A stretch of DNA of 64,000 bases from positions 16,867,332-16,931,331 of the forward strand of contig NC_092649.1 in assembly GCF_032118995.1 (NCBI RefSeq), given 5' to 3'. Every line of letters starts with the position of its first letter. The stretch's first letter is position 1. The position numbers and the translations under genes are program-made. The notes under the pieces were generated by a model that had not been told where the DNA came from, searched no databases, and saw only the letters and a list, made by a program, of their open reading frames with translations. The stretch is from Asterias amurensis. Taxonomy: Eukaryota > Echinodermata > Asteroidea > Forcipulatida > Asteriidae. Of this stretch, positions 1-12,600 are shown in pieces.

Positions 1-1920
1 CTCTGGATCTCGACACCAATCAGCCTCAATTTACCAACTGTCCAATATAAACAAATGTAGTTTGCTGTCGGCAGGTACAGCTGACTTCAAAGACAGGGGG
101 AACAAGCACTTGACATGGAGGTGACAGAGCGCTGGCATGGCAAGGAAAGCTCTCACAATCCTCTCAAGGTGCCGCAAGAGGCTTAACTGCCCAACTCCTC
201 TCTCACCCCGCTGCTCTGTGATCTCCACACACACACACACACACTCCATAAAAAAAGACCCCAATGTGTTAAAGAAAAATACTCGGGACACCCTCTGGGT
301 AATGTTTGTACAGGGGGAATTTTGCCAAAGGGGTACATCACCTACGTAACCCCCCTCTGAAAAATACTGGGTCCTGGACGGCGACCCTGCCCACTGTGGG
401 ATGAAATTACTGAGCTAACAGAAAGTGACTTAAGTTGTTTTCTTCGGTGGAGCACAATTCCCGCAGCATAACAACCCGGACAATAAATAATGCTGGTTTT
501 TTAACCTCGCTCCCTCTCTCACAAACACAGCCATTATTTACCAATAAGAACTATTTGTTTCCTTATCCATGGTTTAAATAAAAAGCTTCCATTACACTTA
601 CTAACCGGGCTTGTTTATACAAGCAATGGTCTTTACCCTTCTTTCTAAACCAATCCAATTACACACAAACTGGACTTCTCTTTCACACTTTTTGGAAGTG
701 ACTGAAACAGTATCGCTGTCAAAGAACTTTTCCAAGAAAAGTGTCTGAAATGGAAGTGGCACTCTGTGACAGCATGGATTCAAGGCCGAAGATGAAATGA
801 CAATGACATGCAATTTTTTGTTCAACTGAATCTATGCTGTAAACACACACCTAACAAAAGGGGGGACTAAAACTCTCTGATTTGCTAAGCACAAGTAAGG
901 ATTGTTTACGTAGAGTAAAACTGGTTACCAAACCTGAATGCCATGTGATAGCAACTGTTTTATGACTGCTCTCTACCAAGTGTTGCTTGGCAAATCAGTT
1001 GTCTCGGTAATAATTACAGCTCAATGACCCAATAATTTAGGGCTGCCGCTAAACTCAAAGTTCCCCCCCCCCCAAATAAAAAAAAAAAAAAAAAAAAAAT
1101 AGTCTAATAATAAGCTAAAATATAAATAACATACATTAATAAAAAACTAATTATAAATACATTTTCATCACCAAATCTCGTGAGTTAGTATAGTAAAAAG
1201 AGAAATTCTTAAACATAATTTTCTTGAAATAATTTGAGTGCAGGGAAAAAAACAACACTCCGGATACCCCCTTCTTAACCTAAGGGTAATGCCAAAGCAC
1301 ACAGTACTGCCAACACAGCATACATATATTCATAATGATGTTGGGCATTTTTTAAAGCATGGAAGGGATTACTGGTTTGCAGAGTCTACAATTTCAAGGA
1401 GTGGACAAAGAAACAGGAGGTTGACCCAAGGGGTAAGGTTATTCCAGTCTTTGAGAAAGCAGTCTTTGGGAAAGCGATGGTTTCCAGAGTGTGATGTGAA
1501 TACAGCTTTAGGGATCTCGTCTGCCTTGGTGTTAATTGTTAGGGCATATTAGCATACAGGCACTGAATAATAAATAATACACAACAACATCTTGTAAACC
1601 CTTAGAAGGTGCTACACAATTACGTCTCAGCATTAATAACTTCAATAACCTTTCTTTTTTTGAAAAAAATGTATTTAAATACTAAAGCACATTGAGTATC
1701 TTGTTGGTAGATATGTGGGCTATAGACATTAAAATACCTTGTTATTAATATTTTTATCCAAACATGGGTGGGCAGAAGATCTTACAATGTTTTCAATGAT
1801 AAAGAGAAAAAGACACTTTGTAAGAGAGTGTAAGAAAGTACATTTTTGCCTAGATACTTGTTTGTACAGAATAATTTTACAAACGAGCCAGGAAGTATCT
1901 CAACATTTTTCCATAAAAAC

Positions 1921-2075
1921 CCTGGGGTCGATTTCGTCTTATCTTGAGTTAGGATGAGTAACTCATCCTAACTTAGGGATTAATCTTAAGGTCTGCATTC
2001 TACAGTGCAGGGTTGGGACTCGTCATAAGTCCAAAGATAAGTCTTAAGTTAGGAAGAGTTTTGTGAAATCGACGG
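1921..2075. repeat. Palindromic element with GGGGTCGATTTC / GAAATCGAC ends
   Basis: The ends are inverted copies of 'gtcgatttc', and the inside is rich in inverted 'agttaggatgagtaactcatcctaact' type arms (about 1948-1976). The same family recurs at 27037-27186, where it interrupts a SINE, which shows that it is mobile. Confidence 0.6.
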
Positions 2076-2076
2076 C

Positions 2077-2253
2077 AGGCCTGATGCTTCAAGAATGCAA
2101 CAAAGGCAATTGCCTCCATGCCCCCTGGTCATTGCCTCAATGCCCTTGAAATGGCTCCAGTAGAAATGAACAATTTCCTCATAAATGGGGTGCCCTTTAT
2201 TACCAAGGAGAAAATGACTTGGGTGCCCTTGCCCTTTCAATACTGAAGCATAA
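2077..2253 (+). repeat. Dispersed 'GCCTGATACTTC...TGCCTTGGTGCCC' repeat, copy 1
   Basis: This belongs to a family seen many times in the window: about 6328-6485, 8525-8608, 11880-12025, 12040-12185, 47733-47888, 54229-54404 and 59285-59412. Full copies run from 'ggcctgatacttc' through a block on 'gccttggtgccctt' to 'gaagcata'. Both orientations occur. No coding potential or tRNA-like head is visible, so the class is unknown. Confidence 0.6.
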
Positions 2254-2465
2254 TGGCAATTTATGAAAAAAAGACCAGTACAAATACCACTAAATAATTC
2301 TGCCTTGACTCTTTTGAACAGTCAATCGACATATAATCCCATTAATTTTATTGGGGCCAGTCCATCATGACAGATCCAAATTCAAGTCAATTGGCCCAAA
2401 TGGCCCCGTTTGCAAACAACTTCCTGTTGAATCTTGTCAAGTACTCTCTGCAAATTATGTGGGCA

Positions 2466-2816
2466 TTAAAGGCACTGGACACCCTTTGGTTAAAATCATC
2501 AAAAACCAGTCTTCTCACTTGGTGTATCCCAACATTTTTTTTGTATGCATAAAATAACAAATCTGTGAACAGTTGGACTCAGTTGGTCCACGAAGTTGCA
2601 AGAATTTTGTGTGCTTTCAGATGCCTATAAATGTCTTCAGGCCTGAAGTGTTTTAATATTTGAGTGAGAAATTACCTCTTTCTCAAAAACTATGTTACTT
2701 CAGAGGGAGCTGTTTCTCACAATGTTTTATACTATCAACAGCTCTCCATTGCTCAAGTAAGTATTTACGCTAACATTTAAATTTTGAGTTACTACCAATA
2801 GTGTCCGTGCCTCTAA
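2466..2816. mobile_element. TTAA MITE family A (AAAGGCAGTGGACAC ends), degraded copy
   Basis: The left end reads TTAAAGGCACTGGACACC and the right end carries the inverted 'accaatagtgtcc' motif. Other copies lie at 10247-10636, 19756-20048 (5'-truncated), 20505-20690 (partial), 30042-30388, 30568-30918 and 52543-52929. Confidence 0.65.
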
Positions 2817-3539
2817 GCCATGGGTCTCTGTCAAGCAAACCTTCAATTAGCACATGGATCACTGTGAGGACTCGTATGTCACCACCCCTGCACTTTCCTG
2901 GGTTTCCCCCTCAACATGATCTTGCATTAAGGGCCAGGGCCCATTGAGGCCGCAGTCTATAGTTATATTGGGTCATTTATTGTTCTACACCGCTGTATGA
3001 ATAGGGAGCTTTTAATCAGCGCTAAATGCAGAGTGAGTGATATGAACTTGATAGCGTAAACTTACTCTCTTTTGTTTGGGCTGCGATACAGATGCATGCA
3101 TAATTTGATCCCTTTGTTTGTTTTTACACATTGGGTGACTGCTTGGAACGGGATATTTTCGAACAAGGATTAAGGGTACATTCCTACCCCCCCCCCCCCC
3201 CCCGACAATAAGACCATGGCCCAATTTCATAGAGCTGCATAAGCAGAAATAAAATTGCTCAAAAATTTCTTGCATAGCAGAAATGAGCAGAATACCAGTC
3301 AAAAATTGTACACCTGACACAGTAGATCGGCTGGTAACCTTTTTTTCTGGTAATTACCATTTTGTCCATATTTTGTTTTAGATTGTTCCTTTCACTACAC
3401 ATACCCCTGCCAATTAGAAAACAGTAAGATGCAAAACTGAAAACCTTCAACTCAAGACAGTTAAGACGAAATAAAACAAAAATAAATGAAAATTGTAAAG
3501 CACTGAATGGGCCGATTTTGTCAGTGTCTTATTTCTTAC

Positions 3540-3635
3540 CTTAATGACGCGGTCGTGTAACCTCAGCTGAGACTTGTCCGCTGGTCCGTCCTCGATGATC
3601 CTTGATACTATAATGCCCTCAGACAATCCCTCAAC
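3540..3635 (-). CDS. pdzrn3: pdzrn exon 3: middle of first PDZ domain
   Basis: Thirty-two codons start after 'tgtttcag' and end at AAG|GTAAGA. They encode SEGIIVSRIIEDGPADKSQ and LRLHDRVIK, matching the EGIFVSKIVDSGPA...IHDRIIEV core of PDZRN PDZ1. The domain's last strands must lie in the next exon, left of the window. Confidence 0.92.
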
Positions 3636-6600
3636 CTGAAACAAAAAATATAAATTAATGTATGAGTGTATTTTATCTTCTTCACCCTCAACCCCAAGAA
3701 AAGGGTGAATAAGAGGCTTGGAGCTAGAGATGAGAAGTGAAGAGTTTTTATTACATATCTTTAGCTTTCAATTAAAACTTCTTCATATTCTGTGCACAAG
3801 GTTTGGTGGAAAACAGCAGTAAAAAAGATTTAATCACAGGCAGGGGTGAGATTCGTTACTAACGAAAAAGTCTGAAACTTGGATACAAATTAAAAGGTGA
3901 TGCCATTTCTATCCTTTGGTAACCCCTGAGGTTATAGATTCGAAGAAGCTTTTGGAAACAGTATCCAAAGCTCTTGAGAAGTAGACCAATGAGCAGGATT
4001 TCTTTATTTGTGGAAAAAATATTGTCTGATTTTCTTCACCAGGTCGACATAAAAAGTCTCAATTCAGCCAAAAGTCTGAACAATCTCATCGCTGACACAT
4101 GTGCACAAAGGGTATATTTTGATTTAACTAAATCAAAACTTGGATTGAGAGTAAGTGGAGCGATATTCGGGAAGTGTTTCATACAGAAATTTTTTTTAAA
4201 TATTTGAGTTCTGCATAAAACTTTTCTCAAATTGTGTATTCCACTTAAAGCCATTGGACCCTTTCGGTACAGGAAAAAAAAAAAAAGTTCACAGATTTAC
4301 AAATAATTTACAGGGTTTACAGAAGGTAATGGTGAAAGACTTCTCTTGAAATATTAGTCCATGAAATGCTTTACTTTTTGAGAAAACGGTAAAACAATAT
4401 AAATTCTTGTTAACGAGAATTACGGATTTGTTATAAACACATATCATGACACGGCGAAACACGCGAAAACAGGAGTGGGTTTTCCCGTTATTTTCTCCCG
4501 ACTCCGATGTCCGATTGAGCCTAAATTTCCACAGGATTGTTATTTTATATATAAGTTGTGATACACGAAGTGTGGGACTTGGACAATACCGTTTACCGAA
4601 AGTGTATAATGGCTTTAATAGAGTATTCTTCCTGCGTGGTAATAACTGCTCCAGATTTGTTGCAATTTCTCAAAGACATTACTGAATTTCGAATAGAACT
4701 TTTCACAAGTTAGTTTTGTTGTATATATTATTCATATTTATAAAGGATTAAAACAATAGAACGCTTCAAAAAAACCAAGGCTACACCCTCCCTTTAAATT
4801 AAGGAGTCACAAGCGCACAAAAACATTTATTAACTCAACATCTTCAACAACAAGTTGGTAGCATTCCTAATAGCTGTGTCCCGACTTTGTGCGACATCTG
4901 GCATTGTGTGGGTTTCAAATAGAGCCATTTAAATAAATTAATAACACACCACGCATAGGGTTTTTATTATTGTATTGTACATCATTGCCCTCTGTATGAT
5001 GTGGATAATATTGCTAGTCATCTGGGTTTTGGGCCAATCGTCATGCACCCAATATGGTAATAGCATCTGGGCCTGCGGAGAGGAGTGTCTTATAATGGAC
5101 CGAGACTATTTACGTCAAGCGTTTCATGTAACCGACAGCTTCAAGTACCTCGCATACAGATGAATAGTGCAACTGCAAGGTTCTGATGTTGTGAGGAGAA
5201 TATGGGAACTTCATGCACATTGGTCTAAAATTTGTATCGCAGAGTAAACTCCTCTGCGTTTTATCAACATCGAACGCAGTAATCCTTCCATTTAAAGCCA
5301 TTATACACTTTCGGTACAGAAAAATAAAAAAAAAGAGCCATTATACACTTTCACAGATTTACACAAGTTCACAGATTTACAAATAACTTACAGGGTTTAC
5401 AGAAGGTAATGGTGAAAGACTTCTTTTGAAATATTATTCCATGAAATGCTTTACTTTTTGAGAAAACATTAAAACAATATCAATTCTCGATAGCGAGAAT
5501 TACGAATTTGTTTTGAACACGTGTCATGACACGAGGAAACGTGCGGAAACAAGGGAGGGTTTTCCCGTTATTTTCTCCAGACTCTGGTGACCGATTGAGC
5601 CTAAATTTTCACAGGTTTGTTATTTTATATAGAAGTTGTGATACACGAAGTGTGGGCCTTGGACAATACTGTTTACCGAAAGTGTCCAATGGCTTTAACT
5701 TCCTTTTCTTTTTTCTCTTCAACTACCTATGTTTTTATTTTGTGATGACATGTCAACGATTATTGTGTGGATTACTTTATTTTTCTTCAATTCATTCTCT
5801 TCAATTCAACAAATGTTTAACAGTCATATTCCACAAAAATAATAGAGCAGATGGCAATGTACTCCAATTGTTGCACGCTTACCGATAAGAGCACTGAATC
5901 ATTTCACTGCAGATTAGTCAAGTTCACCAAGATCATAAATGATGATATATCTACGAGTCTGACGTTGAACATTCCAAAATGTGCATAAACAACACTCAAA
6001 AACGCCACAGCCAGCGTTATGACATACATGTGTTGCAGCAATGCAAGAACCCATAATATATTTTACACAGTGTGGGCAAACACTACCGTTGATTGTCACA
6101 ATCCAATTGTCCGTGTAAACATGTTTTCTGTCTGCTGGATCTAGTCCATATTTGGGTTGTCAGATCTCAAGATGCGAAGAGTCAAAAAACGTTTGATTTA
6201 TTTGCTTTTATGTGAAATTATTTGCACTTACAATACAAAAAGTGGATCAATCTTGATCAAGTTAGTGTACATTGGGTCACTTAATGTGTGCAATGCATTT
6301 TTTTAAAATTGTGCATCATATGATCCAGGTATGCTTCATTTTTGAAAAGGGCAAAGGCACCAAGGCATTTTCTCGTTGGTTAAGGACATTGTAAATTTCT
6401 ACTGGAGCACTTCAAGGGCACCAAGGCAATGACTAAGGGGCATGGAAGCAGTCGCCTTGGTTGCCTCTTTGAGGTATCAGGCCTGATGTAACAGCATTGA
6501 AATAAATGTTACTGAACAACTGAATGATGATCATTTAGAGTAATACATAAGGAACAAATACCCATGGATGCACCGGATAGCAAAAGGCCCTTGCAGCTTT

Positions 6601-9600
6601 GTCAGGCAGCTCGTCACTACAAGAATCTCTGCGCCATTTTATTAGTGTAAAATCACACAGCTAAAGCCAAGAGTGCACACAGACGTATCTCAAACCATTG
6701 ACTGCTTCATGAGTGCAAGCAGACCACATTATTTTGTATCCAATAGTTGCAATATATCTTTTGAAGATTTATTTTTGTGATTTGTTTAAATACTCATTTC
6801 TCTGAAACTACAGCAGCTCAGCAAGTAATATTTTAAGGGACGCTTTCTACCATCATTATTTTTAAACTGTGCTAGTTTAATGTTCATCTGTGGACATTGT
6901 GTTTTGTGTCCTACAAAACGTACCAAGGCCCTTTAATGTAATTTACCTGTAACAAGCTTGTGACAGAGGAGTTTGTGTAGTAAATGTACACATAGATAGC
7001 CAATGAATCACCTAGATTGTTGACCCCAGTCAATATCCTGGGTGTTGTGATTTTACCTTGAATTAACCCAGAGAGTCACAATAACTGGATCTGTGTCGCC
7101 TCACTTGGCATAAGGTCACTAGTCTTCCACATTCATTTGTCAAATCTTTCAAAATCTTAAAGGAGGAGTCCTTATTCAGTACATTTGTCAACTATCAAAG
7201 GCACTTGAGACAATATGGGCATCTGTGATAATCTTCATATTGTTGTTTCACTAGTTTTTTTTTAAACCAGATTTACTACAAATTTCAGGTGTTTTGAAAC
7301 CACACATAACAGTACTAAAAATTTCAGAATAGTATATTTTCCTCCAGATGACAATAAACTGTTGTCAGTAAAAAGGAACACTGATACAGAAAACCCCCTG
7401 TCTGAAATGAGCTTTGATTTCATTTTAGAACAGGTTTTTTTATAAAAACAAAAATAGTTTAGAAAATTATTTGAAAAATATATCTTGCCTGCAGAGTGCA
7501 GCTTAACATAACAGAAATAACATTGGATTCCTTCAAAATGATAACAATGACTTTGTATTGGTTCATTCACATTCCTATCATGACCCTTAGGCCAAACTAC
7601 CGGACTATATTAGAATGTAAAAAATATTGTAGGCCTATAGGAATACCAATCTCACAATGATTTACATTAATTCACTGACATCAGGAATTTCCACAAGATT
7701 GTTTGTGTCCTGATAATGTTAATAGTTGCTACTTTCACAAGAAATTCCAATTCTGTAATAAAGTCACTGAAATCATTATACCACCAGAATTTGGATATCT
7801 GGGGTAATTATTACCCAACTTATTATAGGCAGTAGGCCCTAACCTGAAACTACCCTTAACTTTACAACATCTTAAAGGAGTGTAGTTTTCAAAACTTTAC
7901 AACATCTTAAAGGAGTGTAGTTTTCAAACTGTAAACCCTACTTTTATTTACTGAAGGCCTCTCACTTTAAAACGAACCATTCTGCACACAACTACAAAGA
8001 TCCTAATTGAAATAAATTGTAGTCTTTCTTAAGCTAATTGAAATAAGTCTTATTCAGTCTTAAGCATAGTAGAAGATGAAAACAGACTTCCTCCACTTTG
8101 GTGGGGCTTCCAGAGTTGTTTACACCTTTCCTGTTTGTGTGTTGAAGACAAAGTGTGGGGGGGGTGGAATGGCTCTGTACGTCAATGATGTACAGAGGTT
8201 TATCAGTATCCACAGTCAATGAACTCGCCATCGTTGGAAGTGTAGCCCTAGTACAAAGGGTGGACCTAAATGAGCTGAAATAATGTCGCAACTTAGAGGG
8301 TTTATTTAGGTCAGTTTTGTCAACATCTTCAGTTACTCTATGTCAAGATTTCATCAAGCAGTTCCTTTTCAATTTTCTCACCGACAGCACCCCTCCCCTG
8401 TCCCAAACAAACACCACACTCTGCTGGGTGAGTGTTAGTACAGTGAAGGCAAAATAAACTTTACTTGAGGGTGATTTTATTTTTTAATTTGGTTAAAAGG
8501 CAGGATAACTGTTACAGGCTTGTGTAGGGCAACCAGGCATTTTCTCCTTGGTACAGGGCACCCTATGAGGCAACCGCCCTCAATGCCTCTGTGAAGTATC
8601 GGGCCTGCTATTAAAAATCAAAGGCAACAAAGCATTTACATTCTTTTGTATTTATGCGATATTATGAGCTTTATAAGTCCTGTCTGCAGGAAAAACACAG
8701 CAACCTCCTGGGTGGAATTCAAACCAAAATGGTATTCATTCTTGGCAAAAACAAGATTTCTTATTTGATTATCTTTGACGTAATAGATGTTTGTAAATAT
8801 TGTTTGGGCACTGGCCTGGTGACCAGTCTTTTTTCTTTGTCTTTTTCTTCCACTCTGTGTTTTTTTAACAAGTGTTCTGCGCCTCTGATCATTTTGTATG
8901 TAAGGGGCGAAATATAAATTTTAATTATTATTATTATTATTTTTTGTATATTTAATGCTGAGAATTGGTTGTTCATTATCATTCAAACTCTCAACAAATC
9001 AGGAAAAGTTTGATAAGTTTAATCTTCTTCGACCCACTGGGACATTAATCTCAATGTTGTTTTCAACTTTTGTTGTTGTCTTTTCTTGAGTTAAGAAAAA
9101 ACAGTTTTAAAAACACCCTTTCCCCTGTTAAAATTATATTTAATGATTTCCTTTTGAAGCATAAACCAAACTACTATATAAATCATTATTGAATAGTACT
9201 GATCATAAATACATTGTCTACAACAGGGAATTTTTCCAACACTACGCTACATGGTACAAAACTAATACAAGATACTTGACCGTTTTAAAATTCTACCTAA
9301 ATGATTTTGCAAAATAATTGTTGATGAACACATACATTGGCGTACATCAATATTAGTCAGAAACCTCCCATGAGTTTAATAAATTAAATGTTTTGGCCAG
9401 TGGTGACACATCAAGCACAATATGTACATAGGCGTCTCTAATCCATGAGAAAAGAGATTAACAACTGCTGTCTAAACAAAACCAGCGTAAACACGAGTCA
9501 AGAGAGTTAAGTCACCGACTAAAAAGAAAAAAACTCAACACACAATAAAAGCGTCTCAAGGATTCTTGGCCGAGATTTTTTTAACAGAATATTGAACCAG

Positions 9601-12600
9601 CTGTTTTTTGTGGGCAGGAAAAGACAAAAGAGCAAGTTTCAAAGCCAAAAGAAGGTATTGTTACGCTATGTACTCTAGTGGGTTCTCAGTGTGTTAAATA
9701 CAACAATGGCTGCCATCTTGAATTCAGCTACACCTTCGGGGCATGGATCAGGGTCCTCTAGTAGGGGGTGGGGCGTTGGGAATTAGGGACTTTTGAGGGG
9801 CAGGATTAAAAAGAAGTTGTCTTAAATAGAGTTAATCATACTACATTGTGATAACTTGGTCAATCTTTAAGGGAGGGATAAGTGATCTTTTCCTTCCAGG
9901 ATCTGTTCAAAATTCAAGAGGTTGGAATCCCTCGTTAATGCCCATCAACACCTCAACAGCAAAACATCTACACATCTTGTAGGGTACCATGGTATTGTTA
10001 CTTGAGGAATGAACGACCCGTGTTTACAAGGTTTTTTTTTAAGTAGGGGAAGGGTTGACAGTGCACTTTGGGGAGAAGGAGGCTTTGTCCAGAGAAACTC
10101 TGCTGTAGGCCCAACTACTCTACATTGTGGAACATTACTGTGTAATAATAATAAGCAGTTCTTGTATAGCGCATGTGGAGGTACAACAGAGTCTCTATGC
10201 CCTTCTGAAATTAAAAAGATGGATTTTAAGCTTAGGCCTACATTATTTAAAGGCAGTGGACACTATTGGTAATTTACTCAAAATAATTATCAGCATAAAC
10301 CCTTACTTGGTAACAAGTAATGGGGAGAGGTTAATAGTAAAAAACATTGTGAGAAATGGCTCCCTCTGAAGTGAGGTAGTTTTTGAGAAAGAAGTAATTT
10401 TCCACGAATTTGATTTCGAGACTTCAAGTTTAGAATTTGAGGTCTTGAAATCAAGCATCTGAAAGCACACAACTTCGTGTGACAAGGGTGTTTTTTCTTC
10501 TTTCATAGTTATTTCGCAACTCCAACGACCAATTGAGCTCAAATTTTCACAGGCTTGTTATTTTATGCATATGTTGAGATACACTAAGTGAGAAGACTGG
10601 TCTTTGACAATTACCAATAGTGTCCAGTGTCTTTAAATGAAACATGTACGTGATGCAGGTTTGATACTTCATTCTTGGTTGGGCAAGTATTCCTCCATGG
10701 GGCAAGGGGGAAGTGTAGGGCCTTAACTGTTTGACAGACATGGTGGTGACATTTTATAAAAGGGGCACCATGCATTGCAATTAATTCTAAATTTATGTTA
10801 TTGGATAAGAGTTGTGGTTTGTGTCCTACTTATGTGTAGGTCTACATGCTCTGCTTTATGCACACCATGGCTGTTTATGAAAAGATACTCTGGGTTATTT
10901 CAGTTAATTAGGAGGATTTTGTGGAGCCTCTTTTTTAAAGAATTTAAGTAAATTCAACAAGAAGAAGCTACGGTTGATGTAAGGCAAATTTGTATTCACT
11001 TATTAAAATCACATTCACAATTATTCTGAAGAAATTGGTCTATTAATGAGTATTCTTTTTTAAGAATTGGGATGCAATGAACTGAGGCAATTGTTATTAT
11101 TGCTGTCACTATTGCCGTTGTTTTTTTCCAAAACACAATCTCTGTTTGGTATAAACTCTAGCAAAGTCTTGAATTCTTAATCTACAGACAGAAATCAAAT
11201 TCCTGAGATGGTGTTCCTATGCTTCTTTGTCTGCGAAGAGTATACAAAGAATGACCATTTTGCCACAATGTACAGTACAGGTCATACCATGGTCTGGTAA
11301 TAGCATAGAGGGTTACCCACAACAAGTATTAATTTATGGTATGTTTACTTTACTACAAGGTTCTCAAGGGCATGTACACTGTGCACAATGTCCACACTAA
11401 TCCTGCCTAATGTATGAATGTGTCGGGGATCAGTCCAGAAACAGAGAAAAGGACAACATGCTGATGCTGTGCACTGTAGCCTGCATTGTAGGGTTGCAAT
11501 CCCCCCCCCCCCTTTGTGCTGGTTTATTTCGGGCAAAGACTACAACAGTACCTTGCTAAAGAATTAAGAACTGGACCACCTAGCTATAATGAAGTCATAA
11601 TTTCAAGTTGAGGCTAGAAATTTTACACTCTACAGTATTGAACAAGAGATACAAACAATAATTAATGAGATTTCCCCCACCTTCTCAAGGAATCTCATGG
11701 CGCCACTGTTTTAAAACAAGGGTGTGTGTGACGGGTTGATTTCAGGCTGCACATTTGGGCACTCGCCTTGCCTTTAAACTTCCATGTGAACGTTTTTGAT
11801 CCTAACAAATTGGAAGCCATTTTCTTTCAATAATTTTGAAAATTTGACACCCTACTTCTACCAGGTCCGCACAGGCTAATATAGGATGTTTCATTTTTGA
11901 AAGGGCAAGGCACCAAGGCATTTTCTCCATGGTAAAGGGCACTTTATGAAGAAATTGTACAATTCTACTGAAGCATTTCAAGGCAAATAAGGCAATGACC
12001 AGGGGCATGGAGGCAATCTTCTAGGTCCTCACAGGCCTATGTTTCGTTTTTGAAAGGGCAAGGGCACCAGGGCATTTTCTCTTTAGTAAAGAGCACCCAA
12101 TGAGGAAATTCTACTGTCGTGCGCATTTTAAGGGCAATAATGCAATGACCAGGGGGCATGGAGACAATCACCTTCATTGCCTCAGAATTAAAACATTTAG
12201 AACAGAACGATGAAAAATGCAAAAGTCAAAATTAGGAATTCTTCCCAAATTCCACGTATAGCAATGTTACAAGCATTATCATATGATACAAAGTGGCCAG
12301 CATTTTACAAGCAGACTCTTGTGTGACTTTAGGCACTCGCACTACTGCCACGGACTTTAATACCATCAATCACTAACACACTACTACCTACCCGATTGCC
12401 ACCAATGATATTCAATCCTAGGCTGTTATTTTCACGACAGAGTTGTAAGGTGAGTGACAGTTCCTCGCATGGCTGTAGAGAAGGAAAGGGAAAAGAGAGA
12501 CGTTGCTTTAGAATCATCTTTATACATAGTGCTGTTATTATATTCAAAGCATAAAATATTCACACTCAATTGTTAATATGACAATGTTGATTTTTTTGTT

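Larger units (their letters stand above)
1..3539. other. Non-coding sequence downstream of pdzrn exon 3 (intron), repeat-bearing
   Basis: I see no exon that continues the first PDZ domain here, so the next exon probably lies left of the window. The stretch holds a CA microsatellite (about 226-244), an A-rich tract after a C run (about 1066-1100), a palindromic element (1921-2075), a brand of 'gccttggtgccctt' repeat (2077-2253), a TTAA-ended MITE (2466-2816), a poly-C tract (about 3187-3203) and part of a 'gggcccaatttcat' repeat (about 3218-3345). Confidence 0.6.
3636..12391. other. pdzrn intron 2 (8.8 kb), non-coding and repeat-rich
   Basis: No exon-like segment extends the PDZ reading frame. 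Visible contents are two family-B TTAA MITEs (4245-4618, 5292-5698), several 'gccttggtgccc' repeats, a 35-bp tandem duplication (about 7857-7927), a TTATT microsatellite (about 8927-8942), a family-A MITE (10247-10636) and a poly-C tract (about 11500-11512). The rest looks like ordinary AT-rich intron. Confidence 0.7.
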
